This document shows, piece after piece, positions 25,950-34,965 of a stretch of DNA of 64,000 bases. A program made the translations under genes and the position numbers. Each line of letters starts with the position of its first letter. Within the stretch, counting starts at the first letter, position 1. Source of the stretch: Coriobacteriaceae bacterium EMTCatB1. Lineage in GTDB: Bacteria; Actinomycetota; Coriobacteriia; Anaerosomatales; Anaerosomataceae. Under the pieces are notes generated by a model, which was not told the DNA's origin, searched no databases, and saw only the letters and a list, made by a program, of their open reading frames with translations. The stretch spans positions 719,979 through 783,978 of the forward strand of contig BDLO01000001.1 in assembly GCA_001950395.1 (NCBI GenBank). The letters run 5' to 3'.

Positions 25950-25952
25950 GCG

Positions 25953-28109
25953 TCACATCGGCGTCTTGCGCCCCATGAGCGCGATGAACGCTTCGGCGAT
26001 CTCCGGGTCGAACTGCGAGCCGATGCAGCAGTCGATCTCGTGCAGCGCCGCAGACGGCGACATCGCGAAGCGGTACGGGCGCTCGGAGGTCATCGCGTCG
26101 AACGCATCGCACACCGCGAGCAGGCGCGCCTCGAACGGGATGCCCTCGCCGCGCAGCCCGTCGGGATAGCCCGTGCCGTCGTACCGCTCGTGGTGGTGCC
26201 GCACCCACGGCGCGATGTCGTCGAACCCGCTCGATCGCACGATGCGCTCGCCGAGAACGGAGTGCTCGCGCACGTGCATGACCTCGGCGGCCGTGAGCGG
26301 ACCGCGCTTGCGCAGCACCCTGTCAGACACGCCGATCTTGCCGACGTCGTGCAAAAGCGCGGCGATCTCCAACCGCCTGACGTGCTCATGCGGCAGCCCG
26401 AGCTCGCGCCCGAGCTCGGTCGCAAGCAGCGCGACGTTCTTTGAGTGGAACTGCGTGGCCGCATCGCGCGCATCGACCGCGACCGCGAGGGCGCGCACGG
26501 CGCGCACCTGGGTCTCGACCTCGAGCTGCTCGATCTCGTCTTTAGCGTCGAGGGCGGTGATGACCTTCGGGTCGTACACGGCGAATCCGCCCCGGTCGTG
26601 CCGCTTCGCCCAGAAGAGCGAGCCTGCAGCACACCGCATGAGCTCGCCACGGCCCCCCGCGTGCACCGGGTACAGCGCGATGCCCGCAGTCGCCTGCAGC
26701 GGTGCGCCTGACGGCCCTTTCACGGCACGGATCTCCGAGAGCGCGCGCACAACGAAGCGTTCGGCGTTCTCGAGCGACGCTCCGCCCATGATCACGGCGA
26801 ACTCGTCGCCGCCGAGCCGTCCGACGACGTCTGAAGAGCGCACGGCGCACGCGATAGCGTCGCCCGCCGCCTTGAGGGCCGCGTCGCCCGCTTCGTGCCC
26901 GCACTCCTCGTTCAGGCCCCTGAAGCCGTCGATGTCGAACATCACGAGCGCGACGGTGCCGCCGTTGCGATCGGCGATATCGAGCTCGGTCTGAAGCGCG
27001 TCCTGGAACGGCCGGTACGCGTGCAGGCCGGTCACCGGGTCTGTCGAGAGCATCGTGAGCAGCCGCCGGTTCTCAAGCACGGCGAGCGCCTGCCGCACGG
27101 CCACGACAGCAGCGATCGCGCCGCCGAGCACGAACAGCGGGCCGCGGTAGCCGTCAGGCACGCTCGTCGCACCGGCCGCTATCGAGAAAACCACCGAAGC
27201 GGTAAGGCCGAGCGGGATCGCGGCCGCCACCGCCACGTGCGACCGCGGCATCCGCTGCGGCAGCGGCAGCACGCCAGCGGACGGTCGCACCCCTTCGTGC
27301 AGCCGCGCCAGCATGCCAGCGAATGCCAGCGACATGCCTGACATCCACGCGACCTCGATGGCGGCGTCCCACGCGCTCGTCGGCCGAACCATGGTTCCGT
27401 ACAGCCACGCGGGCCAGAGCGTCGTCGCCAGCGCATACACCCACAGACCGCCGAGCACCCGGCGGAACCACGGCTCGGGCGAGGAGGCGACATCGAGCCC
27501 GAAGTTCGCGGCGACGGAGATGAGGAGCAGCGCCCCGAGACCGCTGTACGCCGCAGCAGCGACGCCTTGCGCGCACGTGAAGACGCCCTCGCGGGAGAGC
27601 GGGACGACGACGAGCACGAGCACGACCGCGACCACGGAAAGCGCCACACCGACCGCGTCGATGCCGTGCCGCACCCGAGCGAGCGTGCTGTATGCGCGCA
27701 GGTCGGCGGCGCGGGCGAGCGCAGCGATCATCATGACGGCCGCTGCCACCGTGAGGACTTCGGCAGCGACAGGCCATCCGGACTCGATGCGCGCGCCGAG
27801 CACGACGCGCGCGCTCACGAGCGTCTCGCTCGTCGCGACGAGCACGATCGCTGCAGCGAGCGCGCGCAGCAGCCGACGCTCATGCGCGGCCGCCTTGAGC
27901 GCGATGAGGACCGACGAGATCCCGGCCGCCCAGAACGGCAGCAGGTACGCGGCCTGACGCACGGATTCCAGGCGCTGGTCCGGAGCGGACACGCTCAGCA
28001 CGAGATAGGTGCCGGCGAGCAGGAGCCACAGGGCGACGAGCGGCGCTATCGGCCGCACAGATGCCGTGCGCGCCTCTGGGCGCTGCGCTGCGGTCGCCTC
28101 AGCGTCCAT
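25953..28109 (-). CDS. Membrane-bound GGDEF and HD-GYP cyclic-di-GMP protein
   Basis: 718 residues. The N-terminal ~330 carry about ten hydrophobic segments that form a membrane sensor module. A GGDEF domain follows (about 350-510) with an intact active site (GRLGGDEFAVI), then an HD-GYP domain (about 535-718) with LLHDVGKIG and HHHERYDGTGYPDGL. The first makes cyclic-di-GMP and the second degrades it, so one protein could set its level in response to a membrane or ligand signal. The signal is unknown. It is transcribed divergently from the PfpI-like gene. Confidence 0.9.
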   Translation of the reverse strand: MDAEATAAQRPEARTASVRPIAPLVALWLLLAGTYLVLSVSAPDQRLESVRQAAYLLPFWAAGISSVLIALKAAAHERRLLRALAAAIVLVATSETLVSARVVLGARIESGWPVAAEVLTVAAAVMMIAALARAADLRAYSTLARVRHGIDAVGVALSVVAVVLVLVVVPLSREGVFTCAQGVAAAAYSGLGALLLISVAANFGLDVASSPEPWFRRVLGGLWVYALATTLWPAWLYGTMVRPTSAWDAAIEVAWMSGMSLAFAGMLARLHEGVRPSAGVLPLPQRMPRSHVAVAAAIPLGLTASVVFSIAAGATSVPDGYRGPLFVLGGAIAAVVAVRQALAVLENRRLLTMLSTDPVTGLHAYRPFQDALQTELDIADRNGGTVALVMFDIDGFRGLNEECGHEAGDAALKAAGDAIACAVRSSDVVGRLGGDEFAVIMGGASLENAERFVVRALSEIRAVKGPSGAPLQATAGIALYPVHAGGRGELMRCAAGSLFWAKRHDRGGFAVYDPKVITALDAKDEIEQLEVETQVRAVRALAVAVDARDAATQFHSKNVALLATELGRELGLPHEHVRRLEIAALLHDVGKIGVSDRVLRKRGPLTAAEVMHVREHSVLGERIVRSSGFDDIAPWVRHHHERYDGTGYPDGLRGEGIPFEARLLAVCDAFDAMTSERPYRFAMSPSAALHEIDCCIGSQFDPEIAEAFIALMGRKTPM

Positions 28110-28193
28110 TCGCCGCCTTTCGTCGGTCGAACGAGCGTGTCAGAGCCGTGCCATACTATAGCGTACACGAGGACAAGGGCTTTGGAGGGCACG

Positions 28194-28703
28194 ATGAAGC
28201 GCGTTGTCATGGTGGTCGCGCCGCAGCAGTTCCGCGACGAGGAGTACGAGCACCCGCGCGAGGTGCTCCGTGCGCGCGGCGCCGAGGTCGTCACCGCGAG
28301 CACGCACGCTGGCGAGTGCATCGGCCGGTTCGGCGCGAAAGCGCAGGCCGACGCGGCGATCGGCGAGGTCGACCCCGAAGAGTTCGACGCCGTGGTCTTC
28401 GTCGGCGGAGCGGGCTCGGCGGTCTACTTCGACGACGAGCGCGCGCACGAGCTCGCCCGCAGCATCGCGCAGCGCGGCGGGGTGGTGGCAGCCATCTGTA
28501 TCGCGCCGAGCACGCTCGCGCACGCGGGGCTGCTCCGCGGCAGGCGAGCGACCGCCTACCCGACGCAGAAAGACGACCTCGTCGCACACGGCGCGACGTG
28601 GTCCGACGGCCCGGTCGAGGTCGACGGGCGCATCATCACCGCCAACGGCCCGGACGCCGCGCGAGCGTTCGGTGAGGCCGTCGCCGACGCACTGGGCCTG
28701 TAA
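28194..28703 (+). CDS. DJ-1/PfpI-family protein
   Basis: 169 residues of the class I glutamine-amidotransferase-like fold. The nucleophile elbow is AAICIAPSTLAHAGLL with the conserved Cys, and the acidic partner residue lies in the N-terminal EEYEHPREVL segment. Members act as deglycases, chaperones or stress proteins. ATG 28194 has TTTGGAGG 7 nt before it and a TACTAT box lies at about 28173. It is followed after 17 nt by a rubrerythrin gene, which suggests a shared oxidative-stress unit. Confidence 0.88.
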   Translation: MKRVVMVVAPQQFRDEEYEHPREVLRARGAEVVTASTHAGECIGRFGAKAQADAAIGEVDPEEFDAVVFVGGAGSAVYFDDERAHELARSIAQRGGVVAAICIAPSTLAHAGLLRGRRATAYPTQKDDLVAHGATWSDGPVEVDGRIITANGPDAARAFGEAVADALGL

Positions 28704-28720
28704 GACCGAAAGGAGCGACG

Positions 28721-29257
28721 ATGCAGCTGAAGATGTACCGCTGCCGCATCTGCGGCGAGACCTACCTCGGGTACGAGGCGCCCGAGAACTGCCCGTTCTG
28801 CGGTGCGCACAAGGAGTACCTGGAGGCGCCCGAGAAGTACGACCCGGCCATCAACGCGGTTGCGCTCACCGAAGTCGAGCGGGCCGACCTCGAGGCCTCG
28901 ATCGAGCTCGAGCGCTCCAACACCCGCTTCTACCTCGGCATGGCCGAGCGCAAGGACAACGACACGCTCCGCTCGGCCTACAAGCGCCTGGCGCGCATCG
29001 AGGCGGAGCACTGCTCGCTGTTCTGCAAGCTCGCCGGCGTCCCCAAGCCCGAGGACCTCACGGTGCCAGGCGAGACCACCGGTTCGTGGGCGAGCGACAT
29101 CGAAGAGTCGTTGCGCCGCGAGAACCGCGCGAGCTCGCTGTACGCGACCTTCGCCGAGCGTGCGACGAACCCCCGGCTGAAGGAGGTCTGGGACGCGGTG
29201 AGCGCCGTGGAGGCCGACCACATCACGCTCGACGAGCTCGCGAAGCAGTACCTGTAG
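28721..29257 (+). CDS. Rubrerythrin with N-terminal rubredoxin-like site (reverse rubrerythrin type)
   Basis: 178 residues. The N-terminus holds a rubredoxin-like four-Cys site (CRIC and CPFC, 12 residues between pairs). The rest is a four-helix ferritin-like di-iron domain with ExxH-type repeats (ARIEAEHCSL and AVEADHITLD). In anaerobes such proteins reduce hydrogen peroxide with electrons from rubredoxin or NADH systems. AAAGGAG precedes ATG 28721. Together with the PfpI-like gene it supports an anaerobic or microaerophilic lifestyle. Confidence 0.88.
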   Translation: MQLKMYRCRICGETYLGYEAPENCPFCGAHKEYLEAPEKYDPAINAVALTEVERADLEASIELERSNTRFYLGMAERKDNDTLRSAYKRLARIEAEHCSLFCKLAGVPKPEDLTVPGETTGSWASDIEESLRRENRASSLYATFAERATNPRLKEVWDAVSAVEADHITLDELAKQYL

Positions 29258-29281
29258 CGCATCGCAGCCCGTGAGTCACCG

Positions 29282-30049
29282 CTACAGCTCCTTGCGCGCG
29301 AAGAGGACCGCGGCGCCGGCCAGCGCTGCCGCCGCGATGAGCGCTGTGGCCGCAAGCGGCCACGAAAGCGGCGGACGATCGCCTGCGAGCAGCGCGCCCG
29401 GGGCGCCGATGAGGCCTGCGGGGGTGTGCTCGACCGCCCAGCGCGAGAGCGACGCGATGCTGATGGCGGCGTAGACGCCGATGCCGACGCCGGCCGCGCC
29501 GCTCGGGCTTTGCACAAGCACAGACGCGAGCGTCATCACCGCCACGAGGAAGAGCGCCCACGCGAGCCACGCCGCCGTCGGCTGCACGATCGGCCGCAGC
29601 GGCGCCTCGCCGAACACGGCGAGCGTCACGGCCCAGGTGGCCGCAGCGCCGAGGAGCGTCGTGGCCGTCACGAGCACGGCGTTCGCAGCGGCCTTCGCGA
29701 GCACGAACGCGGGGCGTGAGACGGGCTTCGTGAGCACCATGATCGCTGTGCCTGACCGCACCTCCGAGGCCACCGTCCCGCCGAGCATGATCACGAGCGC
29801 GAAGGTGACGATCTGGGTGAGGTTCTTCACCCACTGCGCGTAGGCGTCCTTCCAGGTCGGTTCCGGCAGGCTGATGACGGCGCCGCCGAGCTGCTCGCTC
29901 GACATCGATCGCAGGATCTCCGGCATGACCTTGGCGAGCACGGGACCCGTGAGCGCGAACACCACGACGATCGACGGCAGCACCCAGATGCGCCAGGTGC
30001 GCGCGATCTCGCGGAGCTCCTTGAGGAAGAACGGCCGGAACCCGCGCAT
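29282..30049 (-). CDS. ABC-2-type transporter permease
   Basis: 255 residues with six hydrophobic segments (WVLPSIVVVFALTGPVLAK, VTFALVIMLGGTVAS, AAANAVLVTATTLLGAAATW and further). The VRSGTAIMVLTKPVSR stretch after the second helix is typical of ABC-2 permeases of the NatB/YhaP sort. ATG 30049 overlaps the ATPase stop (TGATG), so the pair is a coupled exporter. Substrate unknown. Confidence 0.85.
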   Translation of the reverse strand: MRGFRPFFLKELREIARTWRIWVLPSIVVVFALTGPVLAKVMPEILRSMSSEQLGGAVISLPEPTWKDAYAQWVKNLTQIVTFALVIMLGGTVASEVRSGTAIMVLTKPVSRPAFVLAKAAANAVLVTATTLLGAAATWAVTLAVFGEAPLRPIVQPTAAWLAWALFLVAVMTLASVLVQSPSGAAGVGIGVYAAISIASLSRWAVEHTPAGLIGAPGALLAGDRPPLSWPLAATALIAAAALAGAAVLFARKEL

Positions 30050-30975
30050 CACGACGCTCTTTCCACGAGCTCGACGAACACGTCTTCGAGCGTGGGCTCG
30101 ACGGTCTCGAAGCGCACGAGACCGGCGCCTGCTGCCGCCACGATTGCGGGCACGTCGCGCTGCGCGGACCCCGGGTCGCTCACGGCCGCCTCGATGCGCG
30201 CGCCAACGCGCGTGACGCCGCGGCACCACGCCGCCGCTGCCACCGCTCGCTCGACGCGCTCGACGTCGCCCGCGACCTCGAGCGCGACCTTCCGGCCCGC
30301 ACGCGACCGGATCTCGTCGACGCTCGCGTTCGCGACGACGCGTCCCCGGTCGAGGATCGCGACCTCATCGCACACTCGCTCGGCGTCCGAAAGGATGTGC
30401 GTCGAGAAGAACACCGTCGCCTTGCCCGCCAGCGCCTCGATCATGTCGAGGACCTCCTTGCGGCCGATGGGGTCGAGCGCCGAGGTCGGTTCGTCGAGGA
30501 CGAGCAGCGCAGGAGCGTTCATGAGCGCCTGAGCGATGCCGAGCCGCTGCTTCATGCCGCGCGAGTAGCCGCCGATGCGCGTGCGGACGCCGGCAAGCCC
30601 GGCGGCCTCCAGAAGCACGCCGGCGCGCTTTTTCGCGACGCTGCTTTCAAGGCCGAAGAGCGACGCCACGAACGCGAGGTACTCCTCCCCCGTCATCCAC
30701 TCGTAGAAGGCCGGCACGTCCGGCAGGTACCCGACGCGCGACGACACCTCGAAGCCTGCGCTCGTCACCTCGCGGCCGAGCACCCGCACCTCGCCTGAAG
30801 TGGGGCGCGCAAGCCCCGTGAGCAGCCGGATCGTCGTCGTCTTGCCTGCGCCGTTCGGGCCGAGGAAGCCGAAGATGACCCCGCTCGGGACGCGAAGGTC
30901 CACGCGATCGAGCGCCACGACGTCGCCGAAGCGCTTCGTCACACCAGCAAGCTCGACGGCGGCATCAGTCGTCAT
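30049..30975 (-). CDS. ABC transporter ATP-binding protein
   Basis: 308 residues. Walker A GPNGAGKTT, Q-loop, signature YSRGMKQRL (a common variant of LSGGQ in this subfamily), Walker B LLVLDEP and the H-loop STHIL are all present. A C-terminal ~90-residue extension is typical of the DrrA/NatA-type exporters. It partners the permease downstream. Its start overlaps the end of the preceding small membrane gene by 11 nt. Confidence 0.9.
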   Translation of the reverse strand: MTTDAAVELAGVTKRFGDVVALDRVDLRVPSGVIFGFLGPNGAGKTTTIRLLTGLARPTSGEVRVLGREVTSAGFEVSSRVGYLPDVPAFYEWMTGEEYLAFVASLFGLESSVAKKRAGVLLEAAGLAGVRTRIGGYSRGMKQRLGIAQALMNAPALLVLDEPTSALDPIGRKEVLDMIEALAGKATVFFSTHILSDAERVCDEVAILDRGRVVANASVDEIRSRAGRKVALEVAGDVERVERAVAAAAWCRGVTRVGARIEAAVSDPGSAQRDVPAIVAAAGAGLVRFETVEPTLEDVFVELVERAS

Positions 30976-31285
30976 CGCTCGCCTCGCCGCTCCCGTAGAG
31001 CATCTTGGCTGCGCGCGCCATCGTCTCGCCGGCCACGCCAGCGCCAGGCTCCTTTGCAGCGACCTCGGGAGTCCGCCCGACGGCCAGGAACACGACGGCT
31101 CCGATGAGGTTCACGAACAGGATGATGAGCACCCACGGCCACTTCTTGCCCAGCCTGATGCGCTCCGCAGGTGTGCGCGCGAGCACGATGAGCGCCGCCG
31201 CCTCCACGCCGATCTGCACCGCGCCGAGCACGACGAACGCCGCTCGCACCGCTGTCGGAAGGTCCGCCCACGAGGTCTGCATCAT
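30965..31285 (-). CDS. PLDc_N-type small membrane protein
   Basis: 106 residues with two transmembrane helices (VLGAVQIGVEAAALIVLA and WVLIILFVNLIGAVVFLAVG) separated by a basic loop. This hairpin is the phospholipase-D-nuclease N-terminal domain found at the start of cardiolipin synthases and before ABC-2 exporters. Here it stands alone and is coupled to the ABC genes. Two tandem ATGs (31285 and 31282) follow AAGGAG; the second has better spacing. Confidence 0.75.
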   Translation of the reverse strand: MMQTSWADLPTAVRAAFVVLGAVQIGVEAAALIVLARTPAERIRLGKKWPWVLIILFVNLIGAVVFLAVGRTPEVAAKEPGAGVAGETMARAAKMLYGSGEASDDD

Positions 31286-31343
31286 CACGCGCTCCTTCGG
31301 TCGCCCGCGTCGCTCAGCGGGAACGCCTGCAGTTCCGGGCCCG

Positions 31344-32435
31344 TCATCGCACGCTCCCTCGTTCCGCCACCGATTCGAACACCTTCCGGTACTCCGGCGC
31401 GAGCCGCTGCACCGTGAACGGCTCGGCGATGCGCCGCGCGGCGCCTGGGGCCGGCCGGTCGAGCACGAGCGCGCGCAGCCGGGCCACGAGCTCGTCATGG
31501 CTGCCGTAGCGGTGCTCCGCCGGATAGAGCTCGGGGTACGCAAGCCGGTCGGGCACCACGGGCCAGCATCCAGCGTAGCACGCCTCGACCATCGCGAGCC
31601 CGAAGAACTCGTTGCGCGCGGTGGACACCGCAACGTCCGCGCTCGCGAGCAGCGCTGCATACGCGTCCCGGCCCTTAGGCTCGCCGAGAGCGGCCAGGCG
31701 CGATCCGAGACCGGCGGCCATGCGCTCGACCTGCTCGCGCGTGTCGCGGAATGCCTGTCCTGCCACCGCGACCTCGAAGTCGAGCCCCTCGGCGGCCAGC
31801 TCGTGCACGGCAGCGAAGAACGCCTCCGGGTCCTTGTCGTGCTCCCACCGGTGCGGCCACACGATGCGGACGCGCTCGCCCCGGCGCGCCGCGTGCGCGT
31901 CGAACGGACGCGGGTCGAACGGCGGCGGGAGCACGGCCGACTTCGCGGCGATCCGCTCCGGCACGCCGCGTGGCACGAAGTCAGGGAACTGCTTGAGGAA
32001 CGGCCCGATGCGCTCCACGAACCCGTCAAGGTGCCACTGGGTGGTGAACAGGCACGCGTCTGCTGCAAGCGCGCTCGTGATGTTCGTGAGCGGGAACTGG
32101 AAGTCCCACTCGGCCTCGTGCCGCACCGGGTACATGAGCTGGTTCTCGTGAAAGTACACGACGCTCGGCACGCCGTCGAGCGCGGGGCGCGACAGCGCCA
32201 GGAGCTCCGGCAGGTTCACGAACGTGCTCGCGTACACGAGGTCCCACCGCACGCCGGACGCGTGCAGCCTCGCGACCTCCTCGGCCATGAGAATCGCCGC
32301 GCCGCGCATCCGCCACTTCCACTTCCGCGCAGGCAACGCGAGCAGGTCGTGCTCCCACCCGAGTTCAGGCAGGAGCGCGTCCAAGACGGCCTTGTGCGAG
32401 CCGCCGAAGTACGGCTCAACGATAAGAACGCGCAT
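31344..32435 (-). CDS. DUF3524 glycosyltransferase, tRNA-queuosine mannosyltransferase-like
   Basis: 363 residues. The N-terminus MRVLIVEPYFGGSHKAVLDA, the ALPARKWKWRMRGAA segment and YFHENQLMYPV match the DUF3524 domain of the animal GTDC1 protein, known as the mannosyltransferase of queuosine in tRNA-Asp. The C-terminal half is a GT4-type GT-B domain (VWPHRWEHDKDPEAFF, STARNEFFGLAMVEA). It follows thiI with a 20-nt overlap; ThiI makes 4-thiouridine in tRNA, so a tRNA-modification role fits. Whether the bacterial enzyme modifies queuosine is inference from homology. Confidence 0.75.
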   Translation of the reverse strand: MRVLIVEPYFGGSHKAVLDALLPELGWEHDLLALPARKWKWRMRGAAILMAEEVARLHASGVRWDLVYASTFVNLPELLALSRPALDGVPSVVYFHENQLMYPVRHEAEWDFQFPLTNITSALAADACLFTTQWHLDGFVERIGPFLKQFPDFVPRGVPERIAAKSAVLPPPFDPRPFDAHAARRGERVRIVWPHRWEHDKDPEAFFAAVHELAAEGLDFEVAVAGQAFRDTREQVERMAAGLGSRLAALGEPKGRDAYAALLASADVAVSTARNEFFGLAMVEACYAGCWPVVPDRLAYPELYPAEHRYGSHDELVARLRALVLDRPAPGAARRIAEPFTVQRLAPEYRKVFESVAERGSVR

Positions 32436-33642
32436 CGTCCGACGAGGGCCAGGCGCGCGGGGCGCGGTACACGGGGCTCGCGAAGTCGATCCACCGCATG
32501 CTGGAGACGGCGTCGCTCACCATACGCTCGACCTCAAGGAGAGATTCAGCAGCGTCGACCTCCTCGATGCGCGCATGCGTCTCGGGCGTGCGCGGCATGA
32601 ACAGCGTACAGCAGTCCGTCTGCGGGCGCGTCGAGATCTCGAACGTGCCGATCCTGCGCGCTTCTGCCGCGATCTCCTGCTTGTCGCTGCCGATGAGCGG
32701 ACGGAACACCGGCCGGCGCGCCACGGCGTCGATGGCCGCGATGTTCTCGAGCGTCTGCGAGGCGACCTGCCCGAGCGACTCGCCGGTCACGAGCGCTTTG
32801 GCGCGCTCCTCATCGGCGATGCGCTCCGCGACGCGCACCATGAGCCGCCGGTAGAGCAGCACCCGCAGGTCCGGGGGCGCGGCAAGCGAGATCTCCCGCT
32901 GCAGGTCGCCGAAGCGCACGACGTAGATGCGTCCGAGACCGCCAGTGCGCTCCAGCACGCGCCCGATCTCCGTCACCGCTTCCTCGGAGCTCGCGTCGGT
33001 GTGCGGGCGTCCGGAGAAGTGCACGCCCACGACGACCGCGCCACGACGGATGATGCGCCATGCCGCCACGGGCGAGTCGATGCCTGCCGACAGCAGCGCC
33101 ACGACACGCCCTGCGCTCCCGGCCGGAAGCCCGCCGGGGCCTTGCACCTTGCGCGCGTACACGAACGCCTGGTCGTGCACGACGTCGATGTGGCAGGTGA
33201 CGTCGGGGGTCGTGAGGTCGACTCCGAGCCCGGTCTCACGCCGTACCCGCTCCCCCACCCGACGGGCGATCTCGACGCTCGGCTCGCGATGGTCGGTCGC
33301 AGACCGGCGCGCCTTGATCGCGAATGTGCGCGCGCCGTCGGCCGCCGCTCGCGACACGGCCGCGACCGCCGCTTCCTCCATCGCGCGCGGCTCGCGCGAC
33401 ACGACGAGCGCCTCGGCCACGAACGCGACCCCGGGCACTGACGCGAGACGCTCGATGGCGGCTCCGGGGTCCTCGTCTTCCAACGGCACGACGAGACGGC
33501 TCGCCACGATGCGGATGCGGCGAGCGTCCGGCCACCCGAGCGCGAAGGCGAGGTTCTCTTGCAGCCTGCGCTCGAAGGTGCGCTTGTTGTGGCCCTTCAG
33601 CCCGATCTCGTGGTAGTGGACGAGCGCTGCGTGCGATGCCAT
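32416..33642 (-). CDS. thiI: tRNA 4-thiouridine synthase ThiI (no rhodanese domain)
   Basis: 408 residues. An N-terminal ferredoxin-like and THUMP region (about 1-165) binds tRNA. The PP-loop ATP pyrophosphatase (ALLSAGIDSPVAAWRIIRRG) adenylates U8, and C-terminal residues resemble the ThiI family (SDKQEIAAEARRIGTFEIS). The C-terminal rhodanese domain of the E. coli protein is absent, as in many bacteria, so sulfur must come from a partner cysteine desulfurase. ATG 33642 was chosen at the start of family similarity. The stop overlaps the glycosyltransferase start. Confidence 0.9.
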   Translation of the reverse strand: MASHAALVHYHEIGLKGHNKRTFERRLQENLAFALGWPDARRIRIVASRLVVPLEDEDPGAAIERLASVPGVAFVAEALVVSREPRAMEEAAVAAVSRAAADGARTFAIKARRSATDHREPSVEIARRVGERVRRETGLGVDLTTPDVTCHIDVVHDQAFVYARKVQGPGGLPAGSAGRVVALLSAGIDSPVAAWRIIRRGAVVVGVHFSGRPHTDASSEEAVTEIGRVLERTGGLGRIYVVRFGDLQREISLAAPPDLRVLLYRRLMVRVAERIADEERAKALVTGESLGQVASQTLENIAAIDAVARRPVFRPLIGSDKQEIAAEARRIGTFEISTRPQTDCCTLFMPRTPETHARIEEVDAAESLLEVERMVSDAVSSMRWIDFASPVYRAPRAWPSSDDARSYR

Positions 33643-33716
33643 GGCGCCCCCGAAAACGTGACGCGCCCTCGAGCCGACGGCACGGGGCGCGCGCGGATCC
33701 CGACTGCCGTCGAGCG

Positions 33717-33974
33717 CTACTTGTAACTCTCGGCGGTCCGGACGTAGCCGATGTCGCCGTTCGCGATCTCCTCGAGCGCGATCGACAGCGGCTTGGTCTT
33801 GGTGAGCTGCGCGATCTGCGGCGTCTGGATCGACTGCAGCGCGAGCGTGGCCTGGTCGCGGATGCCGCGGACCATGTCGTTGATCTGGCGGGCGCGGCGC
33901 GCGGCCACGATGCACAGCGTGTACTTCGAGTCGACCTTCGACAACAGCAGGTCGATGTCCGGTTCGATGACCAT
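33717..33974 (-). CDS. rpoZ: RNA polymerase omega subunit
   Basis: 85 residues. The pattern SKYTLCIVAARRARQINDMV matches the omega core and KTKPLSIALEEIANGDI the conserved middle motif. Omega helps assemble and stabilise the beta' subunit. The ATG follows the gmk stop without a gap (TAGATG), with GGAAGG upstream. The gmk-rpoZ order is common in bacteria. Confidence 0.93.
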   Translation of the reverse strand: MVIEPDIDLLLSKVDSKYTLCIVAARRARQINDMVRGIRDQATLALQSIQTPQIAQLTKTKPLSIALEEIANGDIGYVRTAESYK

Positions 33975-34568
33975 CTACGATCGCCTTCCTAGGAGGGATT
34001 CTGCGATGCCCACGAGCTCGTCTGCGGCTCGGGCGACGTCGTCGTTTTGTACCACATAGTCGTATGTCCCCACAAGCGCGAGCTCTCTTTCGGCCGTCTT
34101 CAGGCGCGCCGCGATCTCCTCGTCGGACTCGGCCCCGCGTTTGCGGATGCGCCGCTCCAGCTCCTCGAAAGACGGAGCGACGACGAAGACGCACACCGCG
34201 TCGTCGACGAGCCGGCGGACCTGCTGGGCGCCTTGGGAATCGATCTCGAGCACCACGAGCCGGCCCTCGGCGATCTTCTTTTCGACGTCGCTTCGGAGCG
34301 TCCCGTAGCGGTTGCCGTGCACCTCCGCCCACTCGAGGAACTCGCCGGCCTTCACGAGACGGTCGAACTCCTCGGGCGAGACGAAGCGGTAGTCGACGCC
34401 GTCCACCTCGCCGGGGCGGGGCGGCCGCGTCGTCGCCGACACGGACACCCACGCCTCGGGAACGCGCTCGACGAGCCGGTCGACCAGCGTGCCTTTCCCA
34501 GCGCCTGACGGGCCAGAGATGATGAGCAGCCGACCTCGCGGCCTCTGCGCGCTCGTGCGCTCGGTCAC
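33975..34568 (-). CDS. gmk: Guanylate kinase
   Basis: 197 residues. The P-loop is ISGPSGAGKGTLV; the GMP-binding region includes SVSATTRPPRPGEVDG and DYRFVSPEEF with the usual Tyr and Arg residues; the lid is rich in Arg. It phosphorylates GMP to GDP. GTG 34568 starts 11 nt after the mihF stop and gives the usual length. It is coupled with rpoZ. Confidence 0.93.
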   Translation of the reverse strand: MTERTSAQRPRGRLLIISGPSGAGKGTLVDRLVERVPEAWVSVSATTRPPRPGEVDGVDYRFVSPEEFDRLVKAGEFLEWAEVHGNRYGTLRSDVEKKIAEGRLVVLEIDSQGAQQVRRLVDDAVCVFVVAPSFEELERRIRKRGAESDEEIAARLKTAERELALVGTYDYVVQNDDVARAADELVGIAESLLGRRS

Positions 34569-34579
34569 GCCGTGCTCGA

Positions 34580-34888
34580 TCAGCCCAGACGCTCCATCAG
34601 GCCCTCGCGCTGGCGAGCTCCCAGACCCTGCACGCGACGGCTCTCGGAGATCTCGAGCTCCTCCATGATCTTCTGGGCCTTGGCGCGGCCGAAACCGGGC
34701 AGGCTCTCGAGCAGAGCGGAGACCTTCATCCGGCCGATGACCGGATCGTCGGCGCGCTTCATCACCTCGGCGAAGCTGATCTCGCCGCTCTTGATCTTCC
34801 GGCGCAGCTCGGCGCGCTCCTGGCGGGCCTTCGCGGCCTTCTCGAGCGCTGCTTTGCGGTCTGCCTCGGACAGCTTGGGCAGGGCCAT
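34580..34888 (-). CDS. mihF: Mycobacterial-type integration host factor
   Basis: 102 residues, the actinobacterial IHF unrelated to E. coli IHF. MALPKLSEADRKAALEKA begins the long N-terminal helix, and the helix-two-turn-helix ends with LESLPGFGRAKAQKIMEELE and the conserved SRRVQGLGARQRE. It binds and bends DNA and supports nucleoid structure and site-specific recombination. GAGGAGGAACG precedes ATG 34888. It heads the mihF-gmk-rpoZ unit and has its own promoter. It is a good marker for Actinomycetota. Confidence 0.93.
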   Translation of the reverse strand: MALPKLSEADRKAALEKAAKARQERAELRRKIKSGEISFAEVMKRADDPVIGRMKVSALLESLPGFGRAKAQKIMEELEISESRRVQGLGARQREGLMERLG

Positions 34889-34965
34889 CGTTCCTCCTCG
34901 TGACTCGAACCGACCGGACACGGCGCACCGTTCATGTCGGTGCGCGAAACGGACGCACGGCGAAG

